Part shown: positions 46,586 through 55,156 of the stretch, piece by piece | How the letters are laid out: each line of letters opens with the position of its first letter | Position numbering within the stretch: the stretch's first letter is position 1 | NCBI GenBank assembly: GCA_030695205.1 | Contig: JAUYTN010000045.1 | Span: forward strand, 1-64,000 | Reading direction: 5' to 3' | Source: Burkholderiaceae bacterium | Lineage (GTDB): Bacteria > Pseudomonadota > Gammaproteobacteria > Burkholderiales > Burkholderiaceae_C | DNA: 64,000 bases | Made by a program: the position numbers and the translations under genes | The notes under the pieces: model-generated | What the model saw: the letters and a program-made list of their open reading frames with translations, nothing else | Database searches by the model: none | What the model was told of the DNA's origin: nothing

Positions 46586-49125
46586 CCACCCATCCGCACC
46601 TGCAAACCCTGTCTGGCATGCCCAACACCCTGGGCCGTTTCGAAATCAAGCAGGTGCTGGGCAGGGGTGCTCAGGCGGGTGTGTGGCTGGCGCACGATCC
46701 CCGCCTGCAGCGCGATGTCGCCCTCAAGGTGCTGCACACCCCGCGCCACGGCCATGCGCCCGCCGATGCGGCTCACTGGCTCAAAGAGGCCCGCAACCTC
46801 AGCCAGCTGGTGCATCCCCACATCGTCACGCTGTACGAAGCCGATGTGTGGGACGGTCGCCCTGGCATGGCGCTGGAAGTGGTCACCGGCCCATCGTTGG
46901 CCCGGCGCCTCGCCCAAACCGGTGCCCTGCCTGCGCTGGAAGCGGTGCGGCTAATGAAGCAGGTGCTCGATGCACTGCAACACGCCCACCAGCAAGGGGT
47001 GGTGCACCGCGACCTGAAACCATCCAACATCCTGCTCGATGCCAATGGATCTGCCAAGGTGAGCGACTTTGGCATGGCCTCTCGGCTGCCACGCGCCGCC
47101 CAGCCCGGCGAGGCAGCGGCCCACCCCGGCGGCGTGGAGGGCACGCCCAACTACCTGTCGCCCGAGGCGGCCCGCGGGTTGCCGCCCAGCCCGACCAACG
47201 ACGTGTTTGCCGCTGGCCTGGTGCTGGCCGAGATGCTGCTGGGCCGCCCCCTGATGGCCGAAACCGACCCCTACCGGGCGGTGTACAGGCTCGCCCACGA
47301 AGACCTGGTGCTGCCCCATGACCCCCAGCACCCCCTGGATGACGCCCTGCGGGCCCTGGTACAGCGAGCCCTGGCACGCGACCCTGCCCTGCGCTGGCCC
47401 AGCGCAGGCGCTATGGCAGAGGCTCTGCGCGACTGGGCAGCCGCCCAGCAAGGCAGCCCAGGCGACGCATTGGACGCCAGCGGCAAAGCCACCCTGGACT
47501 TTTTGCTGCGCCGCATGCGCCGCACCAGCGACTTTCCAGCCATGTCGGCCCAAATTGTGCGGGTGCAAAGCCTGGCAAGCTCGGAGAACGAAAGCCTCAA
47601 CAGCCTGACCAGCGAAATCCTGAAAGACGTGGCGCTGACCAACAAGCTGCTGCGCATCGTCAACTCGGCCCACTTCAGCCACGTGGGCGGTGGTCACATC
47701 AACACTGTGTCGCGTGCAGTGAGCCTGATCGGTTTTGCGGGCATCCGCAACGTCGCCATGAGTCTGGTGATGCTCGACCACATGGAGAATAAGGCACACG
47801 CCGAGCAGCTCAAGGCCGAGTTTGCGCGTGCACTGCTGGCCGGTGGCCTGGCGTCCGACCTTGGCGCAGGCATGCGCGACACCGAGGAAATTTTTATTGG
47901 CGCCATGCTGCACAACCTGGGCCGCCTGCTGACCGAGTTCTACTTCCCCGACGAAGCCCGCCAGATTCGCCAGGCACTGGCAGCCGCTGCTGGTGCTGGT
48001 GCTGCGGGCGATGCCACCGCAAACCACCCGGTGCGCAGGCACCAGCGCGAAGAGCAGGCGGCCCAGGCGGTGCTGGGCATTGGGTTCGAGGCGCTGGCCG
48101 AAGGGGTGGGCAAGAGCTGGGGCCTGCCCGACTCCATGCTGCGGCTGATGCGCCACAGCGTGGCCCCACCCCCATCACGGCCAGTGACCGACGCCCCCGC
48201 GCGCCAGCAACTGATTGCCCAGGCGGCCAACGCCATGGCAGATGTGTTCCTGAATGCCGAGGAGGCCACCCTGCACACCCAGCTGCACCAGGTGGCCAGT
48301 GTGTATGCGGCCGCTCTGGGCCAGACGTCGACGGACATTGAAGCCGCTGTGGCACAAGCCCGAGACAAACTCGCCATCACCGCCGAATCCATTGGGCTGT
48401 ATGCCCCCGCGCACTCCCGGGCAGCCCGATTGCTGCGGCGGCAGCTGCAGGTGACAGCACCCACAGCCGCCGACAGCCGCCACCCGCCCCCTGGACAGCC
48501 CGTTGACAGCCCCATCAGCGAGTTGCACGCCACCACGCATCATGCCCTCAACGGTGCGGTGGACGGCACGCCAGCCACCGCATCCGAGGACAGCCAGGCG
48601 GACGCCACCTCATCGCTGTTGGCGACCGGTATTCAGGACATCACCAACGCCATGGTGGACAGCTTCAAACTCAACGATGTGCTGCGCATGGTGCTGGAGA
48701 CCATGTACCGCGCCATGGGTTTTCGGCAGGTGGTGTTTTGCCTGAGAGACGGCAACAGCGGCGCCATCCAAGGGAGGCTGGGGCTGGGGGAGGATGCCAC
48801 CAACACCGCCCGGGTGTTTCGGGTGGTGCTGAGCGAGCCCAACAACCTGTTTGCTGCCGTGTGCAACAAAGGGGTGGACACCCTCATCCACGATGCCACC
48901 GCCGACAAGGTGCGCCATGCCCTGCCCGGCTGGTACCACCAGCACGTCCATGCGCGCTCCTTCATGCTGCTGCCGCTGCACCTCAAAGGCGCACCCCTGG
49001 GGCTGATTTATGCCGACCAGGCGCAGGCCGACGCCATCGTTCTGGACGAGAAGGGCCTGTCTCTGCTGAAAACCCTGCGCAACCAGGCGGTGATGGCTTT
49101 CAAGCACACTATGTCCAACCGATGA
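46582..49125 (+). CDS. Hybrid Ser/Thr protein kinase - HDOD - GAF protein
   Basis: 847 residues in three parts. A eukaryotic-type kinase (about 15-290) with LGRGAQAGV, VALKVL (ATP Lys), VVHRDLKPSNILLD, SDFGMAS and GTPNYLSPEAA, apparently complete. An HDOD domain (about 315-515), with ILKDVALTNKLLRIVNSAHFSHVGGG and SLIGFAGIRNVAMSLVML; the HD metal residues are not obvious, as is usual for HDOD. A linker rich in Pro/Thr (600-665), then a GAF domain (about 670-840). No membrane helix, so it is cytosolic. Such kinase-HDOD proteins are known in betaproteobacteria but their targets are not. Translationally coupled to the FAD-protein gene. Confidence 0.88.
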   Translation: MTTHPHLQTLSGMPNTLGRFEIKQVLGRGAQAGVWLAHDPRLQRDVALKVLHTPRHGHAPADAAHWLKEARNLSQLVHPHIVTLYEADVWDGRPGMALEVVTGPSLARRLAQTGALPALEAVRLMKQVLDALQHAHQQGVVHRDLKPSNILLDANGSAKVSDFGMASRLPRAAQPGEAAAHPGGVEGTPNYLSPEAARGLPPSPTNDVFAAGLVLAEMLLGRPLMAETDPYRAVYRLAHEDLVLPHDPQHPLDDALRALVQRALARDPALRWPSAGAMAEALRDWAAAQQGSPGDALDASGKATLDFLLRRMRRTSDFPAMSAQIVRVQSLASSENESLNSLTSEILKDVALTNKLLRIVNSAHFSHVGGGHINTVSRAVSLIGFAGIRNVAMSLVMLDHMENKAHAEQLKAEFARALLAGGLASDLGAGMRDTEEIFIGAMLHNLGRLLTEFYFPDEARQIRQALAAAAGAGAAGDATANHPVRRHQREEQAAQAVLGIGFEALAEGVGKSWGLPDSMLRLMRHSVAPPPSRPVTDAPARQQLIAQAANAMADVFLNAEEATLHTQLHQVASVYAAALGQTSTDIEAAVAQARDKLAITAESIGLYAPAHSRAARLLRRQLQVTAPTAADSRHPPPGQPVDSPISELHATTHHALNGAVDGTPATASEDSQADATSSLLATGIQDITNAMVDSFKLNDVLRMVLETMYRAMGFRQVVFCLRDGNSGAIQGRLGLGEDATNTARVFRVVLSEPNNLFAAVCNKGVDTLIHDATADKVRHALPGWYHQHVHARSFMLLPLHLKGAPLGLIYADQAQADAIVLDEKGLSLLKTLRNQAVMAFKHTMSNR

Positions 49126-49142
49126 GCAGGCGATACTCATAT

Positions 49143-49186
49143 CGATAGCTATAAATACCCATAAATTAAGCGTTTATAGGTCAAAT
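49143..49186 (+). repeat. Dispersed AGCT-N17-AAGCG element, copy 7 (SDR leader)
   Basis: On the plus strand: GATAGCTATAAAT, eight bases, ATTAAGCGTTTATAGG, ending in the TCAAATG that contains the SDR start codon. It fills most of the gap between the kinase gene and the SDR gene. Confidence 0.7.
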
Positions 49187-50000
49187 GACACCAAAAATAG
49201 CCCCCAAAAACACAGAAGCCGACACAGCCGCGTCCGCAATGCCTGTTGCCCTGGTCACCGGGGCCGCACGCGGGATTGGCATGGCCATTGCCGAAGGCTT
49301 TCTGGCGGCGGGCTATCGGGTCGCGTTGCTTGACCGCGACAACCCCGAGCTCGGGCTCACCGCTGCGCGCCTGGCGCAACAGGGGGACGTGCTGCCCCTG
49401 GTGGCCGATGTCGGCCTGCCGCAGCAGGTCAAGGCGGCGGTGGCACAACTGAACGAACAATGGGGACGGCTCGATGCCTTGGTCAACAACGCCGGGGTGG
49501 CGGTGTTCAAGCCCATCACCCAAACCACCTTCGAGGAGTGGCAGACGGTCATGTCGTCCAACCTCAATGGCCCTTTTTTGTGCACCCAAGCCTGCACACC
49601 GCTGCTGCTGGCCAGCGGGCGCGGTGCGGTGGTCAATGTGGCCTCCATCTCCGGGCTGCGGGCCAGCACGCTGCGGGTGGCCTATGGCACCAGCAAGGCC
49701 GCACTGATCCACCTGACCCGCCAGCAGGCGGTGGAGCTGGGCAACATGGGCATTCGGGTCAACGCCGTGGCCCCCGGCCCGGTGGAAACCGCTATGGCCA
49801 AGCTGGTGCACACACCCGCCATCCGCGCCGACTACCACGACACCATTCCCCTGGCCCGCTACGGCACGCCCGAGGAAATTGCCCAGGCGGTGCTGTTCCT
49901 GTGCAGCCCGGCTGCGGGCTACATCAACGGCCAGGTGCTGGCGGTGGACGGCGGCTTTGATGCTGCCGGTGTGGGCCTGCCCACCCTGCGCAAAGGCTGA
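49185..50000 (+). CDS. Short-chain dehydrogenase/reductase (FabG-like)
   Basis: 271-residue classical SDR. It has the cofactor motif TGAARGIG (25-32), NNAG at 101-104, the Ser near 154-156 (VASISG), and Tyr167/Lys171 in YGTSKAAL. DVGLPQ at 75-80 suggests the usual adenine-ring Asp. The C-terminal GYINGQVLAVDGGFDAAG is standard. Substrate cannot be told from sequence. The ATG at 49185 is inside the end of AT-rich element copy 7, with no good ribosome site; the first 18 residues are Thr/Ala-rich and a downstream start at Met19 (AMPVALVTG) is possible. Confidence 0.85.
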   Translation: MTPKIAPKNTEADTAASAMPVALVTGAARGIGMAIAEGFLAAGYRVALLDRDNPELGLTAARLAQQGDVLPLVADVGLPQQVKAAVAQLNEQWGRLDALVNNAGVAVFKPITQTTFEEWQTVMSSNLNGPFLCTQACTPLLLASGRGAVVNVASISGLRASTLRVAYGTSKAALIHLTRQQAVELGNMGIRVNAVAPGPVETAMAKLVHTPAIRADYHDTIPLARYGTPEEIAQAVLFLCSPAAGYINGQVLAVDGGFDAAGVGLPTLRKG

Positions 50001-50042
50001 GCACCCACGACCTGCCTGGCAGGTTGTCCGTCCCCCCGCCCC

Positions 50043-51125
50043 ATGGACTCACTGACCCAATTTACCCTGGGTGCCGCCGTCAGCGTGGCGGTCATGGGCC
50101 GTCGCACCGCCGCCTGGAAGGCCGCACTCTGGGGAGGCATCGCAGGCACCCTGCCCGACCTTGATGTATTGGTGGACCACGGCGACGCGGTCCTCAATAT
50201 GGTGCTGCACCGCGCCGAAAGCCACGCCTTTGTGTACCTGGCCCTGCTGTCGGGGCCGCTGGCCTGGCTGGTGTCGCGCCTGCAGCGCGAGCCCGAACTG
50301 GTGCGCCGCTGGTGGCTGGCCATGGCTCTTGTGCTGTTGACCCACCCCATGCTGGACCTCATGACGGTGTACGGCACGCAAGTCTGGCACCCGTTCAGCG
50401 ACCAGGCCTACGGTGCGGGCAGCATCTTCATCATCGACCCCGCCTACACCTTGCCGCTGCTGCTGGGTCTGGGACTGGCGGTGTCCGCTCGGGCAGGCGG
50501 CTTGTGCGCCAACCAGATCGGACTGGGCATCAGCACCACCTACCTGGCCTGGAGCCTGCTGGCCCAGGCACTGGTGACCCATCAGGCCCGGCAAGACCTG
50601 CACGCCGCCGGGCTGCCCAGCCATACCCTTCTGGTCACCCCCACCCCCTTTAACACCCTGCTGTGGCGGGTGGTGACCATGGACGGCAAGCGTTACCACG
50701 AAGGCTTTTATTCGCTGCTGGACCGGGGCAGGACCATCCGGCTGGCAGCCTTCCCCAGCGGACACGCACTGGCACAGCAACACGCCAGCCACCCCTAGGT
50801 GCGGCACATTGCCCGGTTTTCTGACGGATTTTTCCGCATGAGCCATGCACAAGGGCGGCTGTGGCTCACCGACCTGCGCATGGGGCAGGAGCCCGGCTAT
50901 GTGTTCCATTTCGACATCGGCCCGCCACTGTATGCCACCCACCCTGTGCCTCCGGCCGCCACCCAGATCAACCTGCGCACCGACGTGCCCACTGCCCTGC
51001 GCTGGTTGTGGCGACGGATGTGGGGCGAAGACATTGCCTCGCCAGGCCACAGCCCGCCCGCCACCGACCACACCCTCGACCCCACCACCGCACCCAGCCC
51101 CGCACCTGCTGCCCGGAACCAGTGA
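50043..51125 (+). pseudogene. YdjM-type membrane metal-dependent hydrolase, split by in-frame TAG
   Basis: Begins MDSLTQFTLGAAVSVAVMG with the family's DSLTQ start and GTLPDLDVLVDHGD, plus HRAESHAF and LTHPMLDLMTVYGTQVWHPFSD, the His/Asp-rich motifs of YdjM/DUF457 membrane hydrolases. Five hydrophobic segments follow. Codon 252 is TAG (50796-50798). Reading continues in the same frame to 51125 with the soluble C-terminal domain (RHIARFSDGFFRMSHAQGRLWLTDLRMGQ). A GTG follows the TAG immediately, so restart is conceivable. Either a recent pseudogene, a sequencing error, or two polypeptides. The ribosome site is weak. Confidence 0.75.
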
Positions 51126-51183
51126 CGCCCCCGAACCGCCAGACACCCCTCCAACTGCACCACCCACACCACGGAAACCATCC

Positions 51184-51558
51184 ATGGCCACGACCGCCCT
51201 CAACGTGCTGGGAACGCCCCTGCAAGCCTGCTCCTTCGACCCCTTGACCGGCTTTTTTCGCGACGGATGCTGCCACACCCGAGACGACGACACCGGCTCC
51301 CACGTCATTTGTGCGCGGGTCACCGCCGAGTTTTTGGCGTTCTCACGCGCGCATGGCAACGACCTGTCCACCCCCCGCCCAGATTGGCGGTTCGCCGGAC
51401 TTCAACCCGGCGACCGCTGGTGCCTGTGCGCCCTGCGCTGGGCACAGGCCCTGGAGGCCGATGTGGCGCCGCCTGTGGTGCTGGAAGCCTGCCACCACCG
51501 GGCACTGGACTTTGTATCGCTGGCCGACCTTCAGGCCCATGCCTGGCCCAGACCCTGA
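51184..51558 (+). CDS. DUF2237 family protein
   Basis: 124 residues from the ATG at 51184. Matches the small DUF2237 family, unknown function: NVLGTPLQACS, DPLTGFFRDGCCHT, GSHVICARVTAEFLAFSRAHGNDLSTPRPDW, then GDRWCLCALRWAQAL and VVLEACHHRALDFVSL. It has conserved Cys residues (CS, CC, WCLCA) and His residues that could bind a metal, but this is inference. An open frame back to 50845 overlaps the preceding hydrolase gene and is not preferred. rpoH follows 88 bases later, behind its own promoter. Confidence 0.85.
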   Translation: MATTALNVLGTPLQACSFDPLTGFFRDGCCHTRDDDTGSHVICARVTAEFLAFSRAHGNDLSTPRPDWRFAGLQPGDRWCLCALRWAQALEADVAPPVVLEACHHRALDFVSLADLQAHAWPRP

Positions 51559-51577
51559 AGGGGCGGGAACCAAAGTA

Positions 51578-51607
51578 TTGGCACTCACTCTCACACAGTG
51601 CTAATAT
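51578..51607 (+). promoter_or_regulatory. rpoH: rpoH promoter overlapped by CIRCE-like operator
   Basis: TTGGCACTC (51578-51586), nine bases, CAGTGCTAA (51596-51604). The CIRCE consensus bound by HrcA is TTAGCACTC-N9-GAGTGCTAA, so 16 of 18 bases match with exact spacing. The same bases form a promoter: -35 TTGGCA (51578-51583), 18 bases, -10 TAATAT (51602-51607), with start expected near 51614, about 33 bases before the rpoH ATG. Binding would block the promoter directly. Confidence 0.75.
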
Positions 51608-51646
51608 TTCCTTGTTCTGACAGAGGGAACGCACGAGAGGAGTCGC

Positions 51647-52582
51647 ATGAACGCTGTACTGAATTCCACCGCATTGTCTGTGGCCAACCCATGGACCCTG
51701 GTACCCCCACTGGGTCACCTGGATGCCTACATTTCCGCCGTCAACCGGCTGCCCCTGCTCACGCTTGAAGAAGAGCAGGGCTGCGCCCGCCGCTTGCGCG
51801 ACCACAACGACCTGGAAGCCGCCGGTAAGCTGGTGATGTCGCACCTGCGCCTAGTGGTGTCGATTTCTCGCCAGTACCAAGGCTATGGCCTGCCCCACGG
51901 CGACCTCATCCAGGAAGGCAACGTGGGCCTGATGAAGGCCGTCAAGCGCTTTGACCCCGACCAGGGCGTGCGCTTGGTGAGCTACGCCATCCACTGGATC
52001 AAGGCCGAAATTCACGAGTACATCCTGAAAAACTGGCGCATGGTCAAGGTGGCTACCACCAAGGCCCAGCGCAAGTTGTTTTTCAACCTGCGCTCCATGA
52101 AACAAGGCTTCAAGGCCGATGCCGCCGCAGACGACCAGGCCACCCACCGCGACACCCTCAACCCCAGTGAGGTGGATCGGGTGGCCAGCCAGCTCAACGT
52201 CAAGCGCGAAGAAGTCATAGAGATGGAAGCGCGCATGGCCGGTGGCGACGTGGTGCTGGACCCCTCCCCCGGCAGCGACGGCGAAGAAGCCTATGGCCCG
52301 ATTGCCTACCTGACCGATTCGAGCCAGGAACCCTCGGCTGTGCTGGAAGCACGCCGACGCGAGGTACTGTCCTCCGACGGAGTGAGCCAGGCCATCGCCG
52401 CGCTCGACGACCGCTCGCGCCGCATCGTCACCGAGCGCTGGCTCAAGGTCAACGACGACGGCACTGGCGGCATGACGCTGCACGAACTGGCCGCCGAGTA
52501 CGGCGTGAGCGCCGAACGCATCCGCCAGATCGAGGTGGCCGCCATGAAGAAAATGCGCAAGAGCCTGGCCGAGTTCGCCTGA
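51647..52582 (+). CDS. rpoH: Heat-shock sigma factor RpoH (sigma-32)
   Basis: 311-residue sigma-70 family factor. Region 1.2/2 (LRDHNDLEAAGKLVMSHLRLVVSISRQYQGYGLPHGDLIQEGNVGLMKAVKRFDPDQGVRLVSYAIHWIKAEI) is standard, the RpoH box QRKLFFNLR is at 141-149, and region 4 ends ELAAEYGVSAERIRQIEVAAMKKMR. The box identifies it as RpoH, not RpoD. It directs heat-shock transcription. A GAGAGGAG site precedes the ATG. The promoter is overlapped by a CIRCE-like HrcA operator, suggesting repression when chaperones are free. A strong terminator follows. Confidence 0.97.
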   Translation: MNAVLNSTALSVANPWTLVPPLGHLDAYISAVNRLPLLTLEEEQGCARRLRDHNDLEAAGKLVMSHLRLVVSISRQYQGYGLPHGDLIQEGNVGLMKAVKRFDPDQGVRLVSYAIHWIKAEIHEYILKNWRMVKVATTKAQRKLFFNLRSMKQGFKADAAADDQATHRDTLNPSEVDRVASQLNVKREEVIEMEARMAGGDVVLDPSPGSDGEEAYGPIAYLTDSSQEPSAVLEARRREVLSSDGVSQAIAALDDRSRRIVTERWLKVNDDGTGGMTLHELAAEYGVSAERIRQIEVAAMKKMRKSLAEFA

Positions 52583-52619
52583 CCAGGAACACTTGATCAG
52601 GGCCCACAGGAGCCCACTC

Positions 52620-52651
52620 AAAAAAGCCACTGCCTGACAGTGGCTTTTTTT
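52620..52651 (+). terminator. Rho-independent terminator of rpoH
   Basis: Stem GCCACTG / CAGTGGC (52626-52644) with a 5-base loop, extended by A/T pairs and followed by seven T residues. On the other strand the stem also ends in T residues, so it may work in both directions for rpoH and the convergent lysS. Confidence 0.9.
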
Positions 52652-52653
52652 AG

Positions 52654-52702
52654 AAAAATCAGCCACCAGCGCTTGCTGGCCATGGATTCTTAGCTATGCA
52701 TT
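52654..52702 (-). repeat. Dispersed AGCT-N17-AAGCG element, copy 8 (rpoH-lysS gap)
   Basis: On the minus strand: CATAGCTAAGAAT, eight bases, AGCAAGCGCTGGTGGCTGATTTTTC. It lies between the rpoH terminator and the lysS stop, in the convergent gap. Confidence 0.7.
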
Positions 52703-52732
52703 CACGATCAAACATTCCCCGCCAGCGGTGGA

Positions 52733-54325
52733 TCAGGATTCGCGCCGCAATGCCGGAAACAGGATGATGTCGCGGATGCTGGGGCTGTCGGTCAACAGCA
52801 TCATCAAACGGTCCATGCCAATGCCACAGCCACCGGCCGGTGGCATGCCGTACTCCAGGGCACGCACAAAATCGTGGTCAAAGAACATGGCCTCGTCGTC
52901 ACCGCTGTCCTTGGCCGCCGCCTGGGAATGGAAGCGGGCAGCCTGATCCTCGGCATCGTTGAGCTCGCTGAATCCATTGCCAAACTCCCGTCCGGTGATG
53001 TAGAGCTCGAAGCGCTCGGTCACCTCGGGCCGGGTGTCGGAGGCACGGGCCAGCGGGGAAATCTCCACAGGGTGTTCGCAAATGAAGGTGGGATTCCAGA
53101 GCTTTTCTTCCACCACTTCTTCGAAGTACATCACCTGCAGGCTGGCCAGGCTGCGTGTGGACAAGTGGTGCTTGCCTTCGCTCATGCCCAGCTTTTGCAA
53201 GGCGTGGATCAGCCAGTCGCGGTCATCCACCGCGGGTACGCCGCTGTGGCCCAGTTCGCCCCCGGCACCCGTGTGCTTGATGATGGCCTCACGAATGGTC
53301 AGCCGCTCGAAGGGCGCCGCCAAATCCACCGGGTGGCCCCCGTAGGTAAGCTGCAAACCGCCCGTGGCCTTCAGAGCGGCGTCGCGCACCAGCGCTTCTG
53401 TGAATTTCATCAGGTCCTGGTAGTTCCAATAGGCCGCATAGAACTCCATCATGGTGAACTCGGGGTTGTGGCGGACGCTGATGCCTTCGTTGCGGAAGTT
53501 GCGGTTGATCTCGAACACCCGCTCAAAGCCGCCCACCAACAAGCGCTTGAGGTAGAGCTCTGGGGCAATGCGCAGGTACATCTGCTGGTCCAACGCGTTG
53601 TGGTGCGTCTCGAAGGGTTTGGCGTTGGCCCCACCGGGAATGGGGTGCAGCATGGGGGTTTCCACCTCCAGGAACCCGTGGCCCACCATGAACTCGCGGA
53701 TACCGCTGACTGCCTTGCTGCGCGCCACAAAGCGCTGGCGGGCGGACTCGTCGGTCATCAGGTCCACATAGCGCTGGCGGTACTTGATTTCCTGGTCGTG
53801 CACGCCATGGAACTTGTCGGGCAGCGGACGCAGGCTTTTGGTCAGCAACCGAATGCGTGTGGCGTGGATGGACAGCTCGCCGGTTTTGGTCTTGAACACC
53901 ACGCCCTCGGCGGCCACGATGTCGCCCAAGTCCCAATGCTTGAAGGCGGCGTGTACGTCTTCGCCCACGCTTTCGTTGTTCAGGTAGATCTGGATGCGGC
54001 CACCAGTCGGCCCAAACGATGCATCTTGCAAGGTGGCAAAGCTGGCCTTGCCCATGACGCGCTTCAACATCATGCGCCCGGCCACGCTGGCCGTTGCCTG
54101 CAGGGGCTCCAGCTCTTCTTTGCTGAGGTGGTTGAAGCGCTCGATCAGCCCAGCAGCCCGGTCGGCTGGTTTGAAATCGTTGGGAAATGCGGGTATACCC
54201 TGCGCCTGTGCCTGCTCCCTCAGGGCTTTGAGCTTCTCGCGGCGCTCGACGATGAGCTGGTTGTCATCGAATGCGTCGGAGTGGTGGGGAGGGGCGGCAA
54301 CGGGCGTCGAAGATGGGGTTGTCAT
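52733..54325 (-). CDS. lysS: Lysyl-tRNA synthetase, class II
   Basis: Charges tRNA-Lys. Start ATG 54325 gives 530 residues; a frame to 54451 runs through a terminator-like hairpin and is rejected. It has an OB-fold anticodon domain (about 60-180), motif 2 region ([31 protein letters not shown]) and motif 3 [15 protein letters not shown]. An N-terminal Pro/Ser-rich tail (1-17) is extra. It lies after livF on the same strand, separated by a hairpin plus T-run (54336-54370), and converges on rpoH. Confidence 0.97.
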   Translation of the reverse strand: MTTPSSTPVAAPPHHSDAFDDNQLIVERREKLKALREQAQAQGIPAFPNDFKPADRAAGLIERFNHLSKEELEPLQATASVAGRMMLKRVMGKASFATLQDASFGPTGGRIQIYLNNESVGEDVHAAFKHWDLGDIVAAEGVVFKTKTGELSIHATRIRLLTKSLRPLPDKFHGVHDQEIKYRQRYVDLMTDESARQRFVARSKAVSGIREFMVGHGFLEVETPMLHPIPGGANAKPFETHHNALDQQMYLRIAPELYLKRLLVGGFERVFEINRNFRNEGISVRHNPEFTMMEFYAAYWNYQDLMKFTEALVRDAALKATGGLQLTYGGHPVDLAAPFERLTIREAIIKHTGAGGELGHSGVPAVDDRDWLIHALQKLGMSEGKHHLSTRSLASLQVMYFEEVVEEKLWNPTFICEHPVEISPLARASDTRPEVTERFELYITGREFGNGFSELNDAEDQAARFHSQAAAKDSGDDEAMFFDHDFVRALEYGMPPAGGCGIGMDRLMMLLTDSPSIRDIILFPALRRES

Positions 54326-54335
54326 GTCAGAACCA

Positions 54336-54370
54336 ATAAAAACGGGTTGCACATCCGCGATGCGCAACCC
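54336..54370 (-). terminator. Terminator-like hairpin in the lysS leader
   Basis: GGGTTGCACATC / GATGCGCAACCC (54344-54370) with one mismatch and a 3-base loop. On the minus strand it is followed by GTTTTTATT. It lies between livF and lysS, ending about 11 bases before the lysS ATG. A TACAAT box (minus, 54374-54379) just upstream could be the lysS -10. Confidence 0.7.
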
Positions 54371-54428
54371 TGAATTGTAAGTTTTGAAGTCGCCGGAAAT
54401 GGACAGCAACAGTCCGGAACTGGCGGGT

Positions 54429-55145
54429 TCAGTGCCCCAGATAGGCCTCACGCACCTTCGGGTCGGTCAGCAGCTCTTTGCCGGGCCCGGTCATGGTGAT
54501 CTCGCCGGAGTCCATGACGTAACCACGGTCGGCAATTTGCAGGGCACGCTGCGCGTTTTGCTCCACCAGCACCACGGTCACGCCCTGGGCGTACACGTCC
54601 CTGACCACCTCGAAAATCTTGTCCACCATGATGGGCGACAGCCCCATAGACGGCTCGTCCAGCAGCAGCACCTTGGGCTGGCTCATCAGCGCCCGGGCCA
54701 TGGCCAGCATCTGCTGTTCACCGCCAGACATGGTGCCCGCCAGCTGGTCCTTGCGCTCGCGCAGACGTGGGAACAGCACAAACATGCGCTCAATGTCGTC
54801 GGCAATACCGGCTTTGTCCGAGCGGATGTAGGCACCCATTTGCAGGTTTTCGGTGATGGACATGCGGGTGAATACCCCCCGACCTTCCGGCACCATGACC
54901 AGCCCTTCACGCACCAAATCCCAGGCGCCTTTGCCTTTGATGCTTTTGCCCAGGTACTCGATGTCACCGGCTTCAAACGGCAAGGAACCGGTCACGGCCT
55001 TCATGGTGGTGGTCTTGCCAGCGCCGTTGGAGCCAATCAAAGACACCAATTCGCGCTCGCGCACCTCCATATCGATGCCCTTGACCGCCTTGATCCCGCC
55101 GTAGGACACCTTGAGCCCGGAAATTTTCAACAATGTTGTGCTCAT
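54429..55145 (-). CDS. livF: Branched-chain amino acid ABC transporter ATPase LivF
   Basis: 238-residue ATP-binding subunit. Walker [16 protein letters not shown]-loop in [12 protein letters not shown], signature [18 protein letters not shown], Walker [13 protein letters not shown], and the switch His region [23 protein letters not shown]; the LivF type has Gln/Asn after Glu here. Works with LivG on the inner face to power import through LivHM. It lies 11 bases after livG. Last gene of livH-livM-livG-livF; a hairpin follows before lysS. Confidence 0.93.
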   Translation of the reverse strand: MSTTLLKISGLKVSYGGIKAVKGIDMEVRERELVSLIGSNGAGKTTTMKAVTGSLPFEAGDIEYLGKSIKGKGAWDLVREGLVMVPEGRGVFTRMSITENLQMGAYIRSDKAGIADDIERMFVLFPRLRERKDQLAGTMSGGEQQMLAMARALMSQPKVLLLDEPSMGLSPIMVDKIFEVVRDVYAQGVTVVLVEQNAQRALQIADRGYVMDSGEITMTGPGKELLTDPKVREAYLGH

Positions 55146-55156
55146 GAATTGCGTCC

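Noticed and set aside
46582..49125. HD-GYP phosphodiesterase reading of the kinase hybrid
   Set aside because: The middle domain lacks HD and GYP motifs and follows the HDOD pattern.
50049..51371. 440-codon minus-strand frame
   Set aside because: Antisense to the YdjM-type gene and the DUF2237 gene; no motifs.
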